This document shows, piece by piece, positions 33,730-41,815 of a stretch of 64,000 nucleotides of DNA. Every line of letters begins with the position of its first letter. The stretch's first letter is position 1. Made by a program: the position numbers and the translations under genes. The DNA comes from Rossellomorea aquimaris (GTDB lineage Bacteria; Bacillota; Bacilli; Bacillales; Bacillaceae_B), in contig NZ_JAIVAR010000002.1 of assembly GCF_020171925.1 (NCBI RefSeq), positions 62,001 through 126,000 of the forward strand, read 5' to 3'. Below the pieces are notes generated by a model that saw only the letters and a list, made by a program, of their open reading frames with translations, did no database searches and was not told the DNA's origin.

Positions 33730-34992
33730 ATGAGAATACTTTTTCTGGAATGTAAAAAAGCGCTATTGTCACCGGTCGTCCTACTATTAGGACTTTTATT
33801 CCTTTCTTGGAATGTCTTTTTGATTATCAATAGTTCCGATGTGAAAGAAGAGCTTCGTGTGGTGAACGGGATTGCCGGAACGTACGGGACGGAGATTACG
33901 GACGATTCCCTTCAAGGGTTGAACAAGGAAATATCAATGGATTTGGACCGGCTGAATGCTGTCGCACAGGAAAAGTCCGGCTTGACCTATGAACGTGCGG
34001 GAGATTTGTTTGCGGACTTAAGTTACGGACGGCAACATTCCTATACCGAAGAGGAGCTGCAGTCCTTTTACACTCTTCATCTTAAGGACATGTATGCTAG
34101 CCGGGCGGGCTCATTGGACGAGGCTTATGCCAGATTCGATGTTGAAATGTTGGGTGAAAAGCAAATCGCTGGCTACCGGCTGACGGGTGATGCTGCAGGG
34201 ATGCTTCGGTCCGGATTCAAGGCATTCTCCGACCGGTTTGCCGAGTTGAAAGAGAATGGAGAATACAAAGAGTGGTTTTTCGAAGGGCAGCAGTATGCGA
34301 TGCACGGCCTCTTGTTCAAGAAGGTGTTCAGGCATATCGTCATCGAGGCGCTGATCCTGGTTGTCCTTTCGACGGCGCTGATCGCCACCTTTGAATTCGA
34401 GAATGGTACGGGGCTCGTCACCTTTACGACGCGGAGAGGCAGAAAACTGATGATCGATAAACTCGCTGCATCGTTGATCACATCCTCTATTGTAACGGCC
34501 GTGATCCTGGCGGCTACCCTCGGTGCATACTTTACCGTGTTCGACTATGCCCATCTATGGCACAGCTCGATCAACAGCGGATTCAATTGGGAGACGCAGT
34601 TTCCGTATGTCGCTTGGTGGGATTTCTCCTTTTTGACCTATTTGATTTTGGGCATCATCGTAACGTACGTTTGCATGCTGTTGTTCAGCCTCTTTACCTT
34701 CAGTCTGTCCGTGATGCTGAAGAACAGTTATTTCGCGATGATCGCCTTTTCGGTCATCTTCATCGCCTTGCTGATCGTACAGGGCTTCATGCCGGGGTCG
34801 TCCGTATTCAAGATCCTTGCCGGGTTCACCCTGTCGACACTCGTATTGAACCCGCATCAGTGGTGGATGGCAACCAGCGGGATCACGATGTTCAAATACT
34901 ATGAAATACATACGCTCATCGCGTGGGCAGTGTTCTTTATCCTGTGTTGCTATGGTTCTATGAAAAAATTCAAGAAACAAGACATCCTTTAA
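33730..34992 (+). CDS. ABC-2 type permease A
   Basis: A 420-residue permease with one N-terminal hydrophobic helix, a ~180-residue extracytoplasmic domain (charged, with S/D-rich helices) and five or six C-terminal membrane helices. The layout fits YhaP/BceB-like or ABC-2 membrane proteins. It lies six bases after the ATPase and is followed, after 11 bases, by a second permease of the same architecture, so the pair probably makes a heterodimeric channel. Confidence 0.85.
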   Translation: MRILFLECKKALLSPVVLLLGLLFLSWNVFLIINSSDVKEELRVVNGIAGTYGTEITDDSLQGLNKEISMDLDRLNAVAQEKSGLTYERAGDLFADLSYGRQHSYTEEELQSFYTLHLKDMYASRAGSLDEAYARFDVEMLGEKQIAGYRLTGDAAGMLRSGFKAFSDRFAELKENGEYKEWFFEGQQYAMHGLLFKKVFRHIVIEALILVVLSTALIATFEFENGTGLVTFTTRRGRKLMIDKLAASLITSSIVTAVILAATLGAYFTVFDYAHLWHSSINSGFNWETQFPYVAWWDFSFLTYLILGIIVTYVCMLLFSLFTFSLSVMLKNSYFAMIAFSVIFIALLIVQGFMPGSSVFKILAGFTLSTLVLNPHQWWMATSGITMFKYYEIHTLIAWAVFFILCCYGSMKKFKKQDIL

Positions 34993-35003
34993 GGAGAAAT
35001 GCT

Positions 35004-36125
35004 ATGAACATCGTATGGATGGAAATAAAGAAAATCTTTAATTGGAAGATCCTTCTCGTACTCGCTTTTGTTAATTTGGTCCTCTACTATTTATTGATTA
35101 GTTTTGACATATCGGTCTTCCCCAATGGCAGGCCGGCCCTCGACTCTTACCGGATCGGGGTCGAGATGGTCGAAGAATACGGTCCGCACATGGACGACGC
35201 AGAAAAAGCCGATTTCAGGGGGCGATATGAACAGGAAGTCGCAAAAGCGGATGAGTTCATTCAGAGCCGGGACGATTTTAAAAAAGCTGGAATCGAGTCG
35301 TATAGTGAGTTCAAGGAGCATAGTGGAAGGATGAAAGAAAAAGTCCTCTTTGAAGAAGGAATAAATCTATTCTGGGAGCTTCAGGAGCGGGAGCGATTAC
35401 TGGAGTACCAATCTAATCAAGATATGATCATGACGAATCAACTCAGCAGTGCGAATCCATCCATGAAAAAGCAGTTAAACGAACTGAAGGAGACGGGACA
35501 GTTTAACTTGTATACGGAACAGTCGTTGATGAACATGGAAGAAATCTTTCGGAGCATCTCCATTGTCGTCTTGATCAGCGTTGTGCTTGTCGTGTCCCCC
35601 TTGTTCCTGAGCGACAGGAGCAAGCGGATGCCGGACCTTCAATACTCAACGGAGACCGGTCGGCGATTATTCCTGGAAAAGTTCGCAGCCGGCATGCTAT
35701 CGGCGTTCATCGTGATGACCGTCCTGCTTGCCGTCTATCTGAGCCTGTATTCGTTAAATGATCCAGGTGCCTTTTTCGATGTCCCGATCAATTCGTTCAT
35801 CGGAGGGTTTTATTGGCATAACCTGACGTTCGTTCAATACATCGTGCTGTCGGTCGCAGCCATTTATGTACTCGGCTTCATCCTCGCCGTCGTCTCAATG
35901 GCGATCTCGAACCTCGCTCCGAATTTCATCACCTTGATCGGAGGGCACATCCCGGTCGTGCTCGCGCTTCTCATCTTCGGGTTGCCGTACCTTCTCTCGG
36001 GAATCGTGAGAATGACGCTTCCGATCTGGCTGGTGCCGGTCCTTTATGGGGTGTTGATCATCCTGGCTGCTGCTATTGGCAGATGGTTGTGGGTAAGGGA
36101 AAAGAAACTCGATATTGTGTTGTAG
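35004..36125 (+). CDS. ABC-2 type permease B
   Basis: A 373-residue permease with the same layout as the preceding one: N-terminal helix (WKILLVLAFVNLVLYYLLI), a ~150-residue outer domain and a C-terminal membrane bundle. ATG 35004 is set by the AAGGAG site; the frame extends upstream into the previous gene without a ribosome site. It ends the sigma-ABC operon before a terminator. Confidence 0.85.
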   Translation: MNIVWMEIKKIFNWKILLVLAFVNLVLYYLLISFDISVFPNGRPALDSYRIGVEMVEEYGPHMDDAEKADFRGRYEQEVAKADEFIQSRDDFKKAGIESYSEFKEHSGRMKEKVLFEEGINLFWELQERERLLEYQSNQDMIMTNQLSSANPSMKKQLNELKETGQFNLYTEQSLMNMEEIFRSISIVVLISVVLVVSPLFLSDRSKRMPDLQYSTETGRRLFLEKFAAGMLSAFIVMTVLLAVYLSLYSLNDPGAFFDVPINSFIGGFYWHNLTFVQYIVLSVAAIYVLGFILAVVSMAISNLAPNFITLIGGHIPVVLALLIFGLPYLLSGIVRMTLPIWLVPVLYGVLIILAAAIGRWLWVREKKLDIVL

Positions 36126-36142
36126 GTCGTGGGATTTTTACT

Positions 36143-36182
36143 AAAGCAGGCTAATTCGATTATGAATTTACCTGCTTTTTTT
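36143..36182 (+). terminator. Terminator of the sigma/ABC operon
   Basis: AAAGCAGG (36143-36150) pairs with CCTGCTTT (36171-36178), followed by a T-run. Confidence 0.82.
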
Positions 36183-36250
36183 CAGCCCTTGTGTGATAAA
36201 ATTGAAAAAAATGGATGTTGATACAACTGAGTAGTCGGGAGAGTAGACGG

Positions 36251-36874
36251 ATGAGCGAAAATCTATTGAATAAAGTGAAAGAGTTATTAATGAAAAAATA
36301 TGATTGTCATACCATCATCCTATACGGATCATACAGTAGAGGCGATTTTACGGAAGAAAGCGATTTGGACATTCTCTGTTTTTCGGATGCTGTGGAAGAT
36401 GATGCAACCGATGTGGAGTTCTTTGAAGGTAAACAATTAGATGCTTGGATTTATCGTACTGAAAGAATGGACACTCCCTCGTCATTTATACGAGTCCATG
36501 AAGGAAGGATATTGCTCGATCAAAGGGGTCTTGCCAGAGGGTTCTTATCGGATATCGAGCGCCTGTTCAATGAAGGCCCTAAAAAACCATCGAAGCAAGA
36601 AAGAGAGTTTTTACAGACCTGGCTGAGAAAAATGGTTTTGCGCTCAAAAAAAGGTGACCTCGAAGGGAATTACAGGCGTCTCTGGGCGCTTAAGGACAGC
36701 CTGGAACTCTACTTTGAATTGCAGGGTTGTTGGTATCTTGGCCCAAAAAAATCTTTCAATTGGCTGGAAGAACATGATGAAAGGGCTTATGGGCTTTTTA
36801 AAAATGCATTCTCTGACGATGCAACCCAAGAGGATTATGATAAATTATTTTATCTACTGACAGACGAGATTTAA
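36251..36874 (+). CDS. Nucleotidyltransferase-domain protein
   Basis: A 207-residue protein with a minimal nucleotidyltransferase domain: LYGSYSRGDFTEESDLDIL (GS...D-x-D) with a third acidic residue in QLDAWIY. The C-terminal half is helical and may be a HEPN-like or substrate-binding domain (RKMVLRSKKGDLEGNYRRLWALKDSLE). It resembles small kanamycin-adenylyltransferase-like proteins of Bacillus without evidence for resistance. ATG 36251 is chosen by a GGGAGAG site and a family-like start. A terminator follows. Confidence 0.8.
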   Translation: MSENLLNKVKELLMKKYDCHTIILYGSYSRGDFTEESDLDILCFSDAVEDDATDVEFFEGKQLDAWIYRTERMDTPSSFIRVHEGRILLDQRGLARGFLSDIERLFNEGPKKPSKQEREFLQTWLRKMVLRSKKGDLEGNYRRLWALKDSLELYFELQGCWYLGPKKSFNWLEEHDERAYGLFKNAFSDDATQEDYDKLFYLLTDEI

Positions 36875-36884
36875 TCTTAGCGGA

Positions 36885-36912
36885 AGCCGGAAATGATTTC
36901 CGGCTTTTATTT
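36885..36912 (+). terminator. Terminator after the nucleotidyltransferase gene
   Basis: AGCCGGAAA (36885-36893), loop TGA, TTTCCGGCT (36897-36905), then T-rich sequence. Confidence 0.88.
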
Positions 36913-37030
36913 TTGTTGAAAGAGCCAGACTTGGTTTGATTTTGGTTTTGGGGGGAGAGGGTCAGGGGAAAGTCTGTCCATCTTTTTAAGGGTAGTTTAA
37001 TAAATGTGGGTTGGGTTCTGTATTATTTTT

Positions 37031-37199
37031 CCAAGTGACGGAATAATCGGCGGAATTGAAAGATTAATGGTCAAAAGTGAAAGATTATCAGTGGAAATTA
37101 AAAGATTTTCGATCCGACCTCGAAGATTATCGACTAAAACTAAAAGATTACTGCCCGAAGAGGCAAAACTTCATTGTGAAACAGCCTCCCAAGCATGGA
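37031..37199. repeat. Intergenic repeat, copy A, with 21-bp periodic array
   Basis: Flanks CCAAGTGACGGAATAATCG and CAGCCTCCCAAGCATGG enclose AGATTA-type cores starting at 37061, 37082, 37103, 37124 and 37145, an exact 21-bp period. G/T-rich DNA lies to the left (36920-37020) and C/A-rich DNA to the right. Copies B and C are at 38549-38724 and 40514-40680. Confidence 0.85.
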
Positions 37200-37219
37200 T
37201 TTAAACTACTCATTCAACG

Positions 37220-37426
37220 ATGAACCCGACATTCATCGACTGGATCCAGGTGCTCTTCAACAACGCCTTCAACTTTCAGTGGTTTTATCTGACAGTGGCA
37301 GTCGGCCTCCAGGTCGCTGCGGTGATCAACGGTTATGAGGGCTTGAAAAAGCATATAAATAACAAAAAATGGTCAGACTCCGTAAGAAACTGTAAAGGTT
37401 TCCTCGGGAGTCTGACCATTTTTTAG
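37220..37426 (+). CDS. Doubtful small membrane ORF running into a terminator
   Basis: A 68-codon frame with one hydrophobic segment (FYLTVAVGLQVAAVI). Its last ~20 codons are made by the bidirectional terminator at 37364-37424, and no good ribosome site precedes the ATG. It may be the remnant of a larger gene or a chance frame. No family is recognised. Confidence 0.25.
   Translation: MNPTFIDWIQVLFNNAFNFQWFYLTVAVGLQVAAVINGYEGLKKHINNKKWSDSVRNCKGFLGSLTIF
37364..37424. terminator. Bidirectional terminator before the cupin gene end
   Basis: A long stem, AAAAAATGGTCAGACTCC (37364-37381) with its complement ending TTTTTT (37407-37424). It serves the minus-strand cupin gene and blocks plus-strand read-through. 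Confidence 0.88.
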
Positions 37427-37450
37427 TTAATTGTGAAGCCCGATGAACAC

Positions 37451-38284
37451 TTAACGACCCATGTTTTTACTTTGCTGTAGCAGTTTCGATTCCCCGGTCC
37501 GCTCCCACTCTTCAACCGTTTTGTACGCATCTTCAGGGGTGTAGCCTTTCCCTACAAGTACTCCCATGAGGATGAATTCCTGAAGGATATGCGTGGCGTT
37601 GATGCCTCGTTTTACGTCCTCCAAGCCTTCTTTCACTAAAAATTCCGTGTGCTTCACCCATTCATCCGGAGTCTTTCCGTGTACTTTGTTATTTCCATTT
37701 CCATTCCCACTTTCCATCGCATCCGCTTTGGTCGGATGGACCGTCCCGAATGGATGGTTCGGTGGGGCATAGATGGAGTACAGTTTCAACGGGGTGCTGC
37801 CTGTGTTGATGACATCATGCCACGTCCCGGCAGGTATAAAGATGGCTGAATCATCACCGACACTGCGTTCAAAAGTCAAATTATTTTTATCCTTACCCAT
37901 CCGGACGACTCCCTGACCTTGTTCAATACGAAGGAATTGATCAACGTCAGGATGGACCTCCAGTCCGATATCATCGCCGACGTCGATGCTCATCAGCGTG
38001 ACCTGCAAGTGTTCTCCCGTCCACAGGGCTGTGCGGTACGTATTGTTCTGTTTGGCTGCTTCATTGATATTCAGTGAGAGTGGATTGGGACCGTAGTCTT
38101 TTAATGGAATAGCACGATTTTCATACAAAAACCTCGGATCATAAAAGTGGTTTGCATACGCTCCGCCATTGGGGTATGCAGGGTGAACAGGCTGTCTAAC
38201 ATACTGACCATTCGCATAATAAGGATAGTATTGCTGCCATGAATACATATTCGGGTCTATATACATCTTCCTCAATCCCTTCAT
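37451..38284 (-). CDS. Cupin-domain protein with Tyr/Pro-rich N-terminus
   Basis: A protein of about 277 residues. The first 60 residues are rich in Tyr, Pro, Asn and Gly (SWQQYYPYYANGQY), like Bacillus spore-coat or surface proteins. A cupin domain follows: EVHPDVDQFLRIEQGQG (metal ligands H, E-like positions) and IPAGTWHDVINTG (second cupin motif with His). A helical C-terminal region of ~80 residues follows. ATG 38284 or ATG 38266 can be the start; neither has ideal spacing. It resembles YrkC-type cupins. A role in the spore coat is a guess from the N-terminus. Confidence 0.78.
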   Translation of the reverse strand: MKGLRKMYIDPNMYSWQQYYPYYANGQYVRQPVHPAYPNGGAYANHFYDPRFLYENRAIPLKDYGPNPLSLNINEAAKQNNTYRTALWTGEHLQVTLMSIDVGDDIGLEVHPDVDQFLRIEQGQGVVRMGKDKNNLTFERSVGDDSAIFIPAGTWHDVINTGSTPLKLYSIYAPPNHPFGTVHPTKADAMESGNGNGNNKVHGKTPDEWVKHTEFLVKEGLEDVKRGINATHILQEFILMGVLVGKGYTPEDAYKTVEEWERTGESKLLQQSKNMGR

Positions 38285-38330
38285 AAGGCATTTTCATTTT
38301 ATCCTATGCACGGGTATGGGTAATGTACCT

Positions 38331-38363
38331 ATAAAAAAACCGCCTCAGTCCGAGACGGTCTAG
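38331..38363 (-). terminator. Minus-strand terminator upstream of the cupin gene
   Basis: On the minus strand CCGTCTC and GAGGCGG pair (one G-T pair) and are followed by TTTTTTT. The gene it once served on this strand is not evident. Confidence 0.6.
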
Positions 38364-38445
38364 CCGTGATCCCATTTATAAAATATCCCCACTTCCTCCT
38401 TCGGCACCCCATACAGCAGGCTTTCATGCGCGGGGTCCGCCGAGC

Positions 38446-38482
38446 GAACCAGGGGGACAGGTACCGTGGTCCCTCTGGTTTC
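38446..38482. repeat. REP-like palindrome 1
   Basis: GAACCAGGGGGAC and GTCCCTCTGGTTTC form a stem around GGGACAGGTACCGTGG (38454-38469). The same 16-mer recurs at 40388-40403 and, inverted, at 40412-40427 (one mismatch) and 40766-40781. Confidence 0.75.
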
Positions 38483-38548
38483 GTGAAAAGTCTATCCATC
38501 TTTTAAAGGTTAGTTTATTAGGTGTGTTAATAATTTTTACTTATTTTA

Positions 38549-38724
38549 CCAAGTGACGGAATAATCGCTGGAATTGAAAGATTAAGTGTCAAAAGTGAAA
38601 GATTATCAGTACAAACTCAAAGATTATCTGTCCGACCTCGAAGATTTTCAACCAAAACTAAAAGATTACTGCCCCAAGTGGTGAAAAATCGTCACTTTAT
38701 TGTGAACCAGCCTCCCAAACATGG
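38549..38724. repeat. Intergenic repeat, copy B, with 21-bp periodic array
   Basis: Same flanks and cores as copy A (CCAAGTGACGGAATAATCG left, CAGCCTCCCAAACATGG right), with AGATTA units from 38579. An insertion of a few bases distinguishes its right part (GTGGTGAAAAATCGTCAC). Confidence 0.85.
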
Positions 38725-38797
38725 CTTGAGATAACTCATTTAACGATAAATCCCGCCTTCTATGAATCATCCACCATAAGGAAGAAAAGAAAACTCC

Positions 38798-38842
38798 CAC
38801 CACCCTAGTTATACCGTAGTAAATAGTAAGCGCGCGGCTTGT
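38798..38842. repeat. Short intergenic repeat, copy 1
   Basis: CACCACCCTAG, then ATAC-GTAG and ATAGTAAG words, ending GCGCGGCTTGT. A close copy is at 41363-41408. Both follow A/G-rich AAGAAAAGAAA runs. Confidence 0.65.
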
Positions 38843-38886
38843 TCTGGAGCCTAAAAACTCTTAAACAGCATCTTTACGTTGTCAGA

Positions 38887-38915
38887 TAAAAAAAGAACGC
38901 CCCGAGAGGACGTTC
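38887..38915 (-). terminator. Terminator of the SDR gene
   Basis: On the minus strand GAACGTCC pairs with GGGCGTTC around a short loop (38915-38895) and is followed by a T-run (38894-38888). Confidence 0.8.
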
Positions 38916-38935
38916 GCACTAATTAAAACCGTAAT

Positions 38936-39730
38936 CTACAAAATATGCTGAATGATTCCACCCTCGACTTTTTGAGCAGCTCCATTGATCGCGGAAGCTT
39001 TTTCGGATGCCAGGAAGACAATGGTGTCGGCTACTTCTTCTACTGTGGCATAACGTTGAATGAGTGAAGTAGGCTGATCTTTTTTAAAGTAGTCCGTGAT
39101 GAAGGCATCCAATTCCTGTCCGTTCTCTTTTGCAAGATCGGTGATGAACGTTCCGAAGCCTTCTGTCCAGGTTGGTCCCGGTAATACAGAGTTGACCGTT
39201 ACGTTTGTTCCTTTTGCCACTTCAGCTAGCCCTCTTGATAACGTGATCAGGGCTGTTTTTGAAACGCCATAAGGGATAAGTTCGGGATACGGCTTGATTC
39301 CGGCTTCACTTGCGATGTTGATGATTCTTCCTTGATTGCGTTCCATCATCTTAGGTAGGAACGCCCTTGAAAGACGGACTGCGCTCATGACGTTGATTTG
39401 ATAATATTCGAGCCATTCTTCGTCTGTTACTTCTGTGAATGGCTTCACGGTGAAGACGCCTGTATTATTTACGAGAGCATCCAGGTCTCCGATTTCATCG
39501 ATTTTCGAGATCAAATCGTCTGTCTCTTCTTTAATGGATACGTCCGCTCTGATTCCGTACACCGTTCCCATGGTGGAGAGCTCTTCTACGACTTTAGTGA
39601 CATTTTCCTCCGAACGCCCATTGATAATGACCTTTGCCCCTTCTTTTAAGAAGCTGACAGCAGTCGCTTTCCCGATTCCGGAAGTTGAGCCGGTCACGAG
39701 TACCAATTTGTCTTTCAATTGTAAATCCAT
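38936..39730 (-). CDS. SDR-family NAD(P)-dependent oxidoreductase
   Basis: A 264-residue short-chain dehydrogenase/reductase. It has the cofactor motif TGSTSGIGKA (residue about 14), the NNTG motif variant VNNTGVF in place of NNAG, and catalytic YGVSK with the preceding Ser in NIASEAG. The NNTG for NNAG change is uncommon but tolerated. It is divergent from an HxlR-type regulator whose operators lie between them, so the regulator probably controls it in response to an electrophile or redox signal. Substrate unknown. Confidence 0.9.
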   Translation of the reverse strand: MDLQLKDKLVLVTGSTSGIGKATAVSFLKEGAKVIINGRSEENVTKVVEELSTMGTVYGIRADVSIKEETDDLISKIDEIGDLDALVNNTGVFTVKPFTEVTDEEWLEYYQINVMSAVRLSRAFLPKMMERNQGRIINIASEAGIKPYPELIPYGVSKTALITLSRGLAEVAKGTNVTVNSVLPGPTWTEGFGTFITDLAKENGQELDAFITDYFKKDQPTSLIQRYATVEEVADTIVFLASEKASAINGAAQKVEGGIIQHIL

Positions 39731-39840
39731 ATTTATTCATTCTCCTTTATGAGTTGTTTTTATGAGAAGGTCGCATTGGACCGTAACGTCATTATGGAGC
39801 AGGCGGAAATGTTTGAGAAGTACGCACTTTTGGGTGATAA

Positions 39841-39891
39841 TACTACCATTGAGTGAGATAGTAACCGGTTGGTGAAATAGGAACCAAACGG
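39841..39891. promoter_or_regulatory. Candidate HxlR operators between divergent SDR and regulator genes
   Basis: Two inverted repeats lie side by side: TACTA-N13-TAGTA (39841-39863), in the style of HxlR/YodB boxes, and CCGGTTGGT-N9-ACCAAACGG (39865-39891; 8 of 9 bases match). Confidence 0.5.
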
Positions 39892-39937
39892 TAGGAATAG
39901 CATGAGTTCAAGGGTTTGAACCCATAAGGAGGCTGCA

Positions 39938-40297
39938 ATGAAGAAGTATCATATACCGGTCGAAGCGACCCTGGAAATGATTGGCGGTAAGTGGAAGGTT
40001 GTCATCATGTGTCATTTGATCCTGGGGACGAAACGTCCGAGTGAATTGAAGCGGATGATGCCCGGCATTTCCCAGAAGATGCTTTCCCAGCAATTAAGGG
40101 AACTTGAGGAAGATGGATTGATCGAGAGGAAAGTCTACAATCAGGTTCCACCCAAGGTCGAATATTCATTAACGGAGTATGGCTGGTCATTAAAGCATAT
40201 TCTCGACTTGATGTGCGCGTGGGGCGAGAGACATCTGGAATTGCATTACGATAATAAATTCGACGTGTTGGAAGAAAGTATTCTTAATGAGAAATAA
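39938..40297 (+). CDS. HxlR-family transcriptional regulator
   Basis: A 119-residue winged-helix regulator with the HxlR signature: EMIGGKWKVVIMCHLILG, RPSELKRMMPGISQKMLSQQLRELEEDGLIERKVY and PPKVEYSLTEYGWSL. There is a Cys in KVVIMCHL and one in DLMCAWGE, but not the N-terminal Cys used by YodB, so thiol sensing is uncertain. AAGGAGG precedes the ATG. It is divergent from the SDR gene and probably regulates it. Confidence 0.92.
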   Translation: MKKYHIPVEATLEMIGGKWKVVIMCHLILGTKRPSELKRMMPGISQKMLSQQLRELEEDGLIERKVYNQVPPKVEYSLTEYGWSLKHILDLMCAWGERHLELHYDNKFDVLEESILNEK

Positions 40298-40305
40298 TGT
40301 GTGTG

Positions 40306-40360
40306 AAAAAGGTCGTTTGAATTGGAGTGTTCGTTTTCTCCAATTCGCGGGCCTTTTTTT
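40306..40360 (+). terminator. Terminator after the HxlR gene
   Basis: GAATTGGAG (40319-40327) pairs with CTCCAATTC (40338-40346); outer AAAGG/CCTTT add to the stem; seven T follow. Confidence 0.85.
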
Positions 40361-40387
40361 GTGTTCAGATCCAAGGGGGGAGCCAAG

Positions 40388-40427
40388 GGGACAGGTACCG
40401 TGGATTCCGAACCGCGGTACCTGTCCC
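40388..40427. repeat. REP-like palindrome 2
   Basis: GGGACAGGTACCGTGG (40388-40403) faces CCGCGGTACCTGTCCC (40412-40427), a 16-bp hairpin with one G-T pair and an 8-base loop. A lone arm recurs at 40766-40781. Confidence 0.8.
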
Positions 40428-40513
40428 TCTGGTTCCTATCGGAATGGTTTCGGTTTTGGTGTGAAGGTCGGGGGAAAGTCTGTGAAGTGCGGGGGATTTA
40501 TTGGGTTATTATT

Positions 40514-40680
40514 CCAAGTGACGGAATAATCGGCGGAATTAAAAGATTAATGGTCAAAAGTGAAAGATTATCAGTACAAACTCAAAGATTATCGGTCTGA
40601 CCTCGAAGATTATCAACCAAAACTAAAAGATTAATGCCCCAAGAGGCGAAACTTCATTGTGAAACAGCCTCCCAAACATC
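40514..40680. repeat. Intergenic repeat, copy C, with 21-bp periodic array
   Basis: Third copy of the element seen at 37031 and 38549, with AGATTA units at 21-bp spacing between the conserved flanks. To its left the DNA is G/T-rich, to its right C/A-rich. Confidence 0.85.
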
Positions 40681-40765
40681 GAGAAAACCCATTCAACGAG
40701 AAATCCCGGCTTCCTGGGTGAATCAACCACCATTTAATCCCGTTAACCAGGTTGTTTATCCCGAA

Positions 40766-40781
40766 CCACGGTACCTGTCCC
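40766..40781. repeat. REP-like single arm
   Basis: CCACGGTACCTGTCCC, the exact reverse complement of the 16-mer at 38454-38469 and 40388-40403. Confidence 0.75.
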
Positions 40782-40890
40782 TCCGGTTTTCTCCCTCCGG
40801 TTTTTTTCCCTCCGTTTTTTTCAAAAAAAGTATCCAATCCTCATTCAAATCCATATTTAAAGGATGAAGTAATCTATAGGGGTGGATGTC

Positions 40891-41247
40891 ATGATGACAG
40901 ATGGTTGGACGAAATGTCCGAGAAAGCTTAGACGGAGTGAATTGTTTCATCGTGCGGAAGATTTCAGGTTGTATGGACTGCTCGCCAGCGAGGCGATGGT
41001 GAAGGATGGTGTCAAGTGTGGGGGGATGGTACTTAGGAAAGGGCAATACGTCCGGTCGATCTCGTATTTACGGGAGGATCTCTGGTTTTATAATGGGCAG
41101 AAAAAGGAGTATTACCACTCTTCAAAGATCAAGAGGGCCATCAAAAGGCTTGAAACTCATGGTTTGATCAAGGCGGTAGCTTGTCGGTATGGGTTCATTT
41201 TCACCGTGCTTCCTGTAGATGATAAGGAAGCGGACGGACTGGCTTGA
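40891..41247 (+). CDS. Hypothetical winged-helix-like protein (replication-initiation style)
   Basis: A 118-residue basic protein. The segment SSKIKRAIKRLETHGLIKAVAC looks like the recognition helix of a winged helix, and the order (G-x-x-x-R-K-G-Q-Y-V-R-S, then LREDLWFYNG) recalls phage or plasmid replisome-organiser N-terminal domains, where a selectable 'GQxxxS' turn precedes an HTH. It sits in repeat-rich intergenic DNA with no phage genes around. ATG 40891 follows AGGGG; a GTG at 40882 is in frame. Function is unknown. Confidence 0.55.
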   Translation: MMTDGWTKCPRKLRRSELFHRAEDFRLYGLLASEAMVKDGVKCGGMVLRKGQYVRSISYLREDLWFYNGQKKEYYHSSKIKRAIKRLETHGLIKAVACRYGFIFTVLPVDDKEADGLA

Positions 41248-41362
41248 ACGAAAGATGGATTTTTTTGTCCTTTTGATGTGAATCAGGTGTGAGGGAAGAT
41301 TGAACCCGCTCTGTCTACATAAGAAAGAAAAGAAAGAATGAGGAGAATGAAAAGAATATTCT

Positions 41363-41408
41363 CACCACCCTAGATACACTGTAGCAGATAGTAAGATGCG
41401 CGGCTTGT
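41363..41408. repeat. Short intergenic repeat, copy 2
   Basis: Close copy of 38798-38842 (CACCACCCTAG, ATAC-GTAG, ATAGTAAG, GCGCGGCTTGT), again after an A/G-rich run. Confidence 0.65.
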
Positions 41409-41495
41409 GCCCGTTGCTAGGGCAGTCATTCGATCTATGATAGCATGAGGAACATTGATGTTGTGTCATCAAAAGAATCGGGGAAGGAATCTCGC

Positions 41496-41690
41496 ATGAA
41501 TATAGAAACCCTCTTAGCAGGACTGAGTTATTTTATTTTAGCAATCACTAGTATCCTGTCTCTCGTATGGAAGAACTCCGATGAAGCTTTAGAGCTGAAA
41601 AGGCAGAGAAAGGACGAAGTGGATTTCCTGAGTGAACTCATCCTATTCAGGCAGTTCAATCGAACCAAACTGAAACGGGAAATAAGGTGA
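41496..41690 (+). CDS. Small single-TM membrane protein
   Basis: A 64-residue protein with one membrane helix (LSYFILAITSILSLVW) and a charged C-terminal half (ELKRQRKDEVDFLSE). ATG 41496 is preceded by GGAAGGA. It lies alone between repeats and the parS-containing gap. No family is recognised. Confidence 0.55.
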   Translation: MNIETLLAGLSYFILAITSILSLVWKNSDEALELKRQRKDEVDFLSELILFRQFNRTKLKREIR

Positions 41691-41815
41691 TCAAAGCGAG
41701 TTCATTGTTAAGGAAAGTGACGCTTTTTTTCATGTTTGTGGTATTTCCGGTTGTGTTTATGCTTGCGTTAATCACGCATTTCAAAACAGGTTCCTTGTGA
41801 AAAATAACGTTTGAG

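Noticed and set aside
36251-36874. Toxin-antitoxin (HEPN/MNT) pair
   Set aside because: The nucleotidyltransferase domain is present, but no separate HEPN gene is adjacent and the C-terminal half lacks a clear R-x4-6-H motif.
37004-40600. Small proteins with R-L-S heptads read from the repeat copies
   Set aside because: They arise from the 21-bp DNA period (7 codons), lack ribosome sites and do not keep start or stop between copies.
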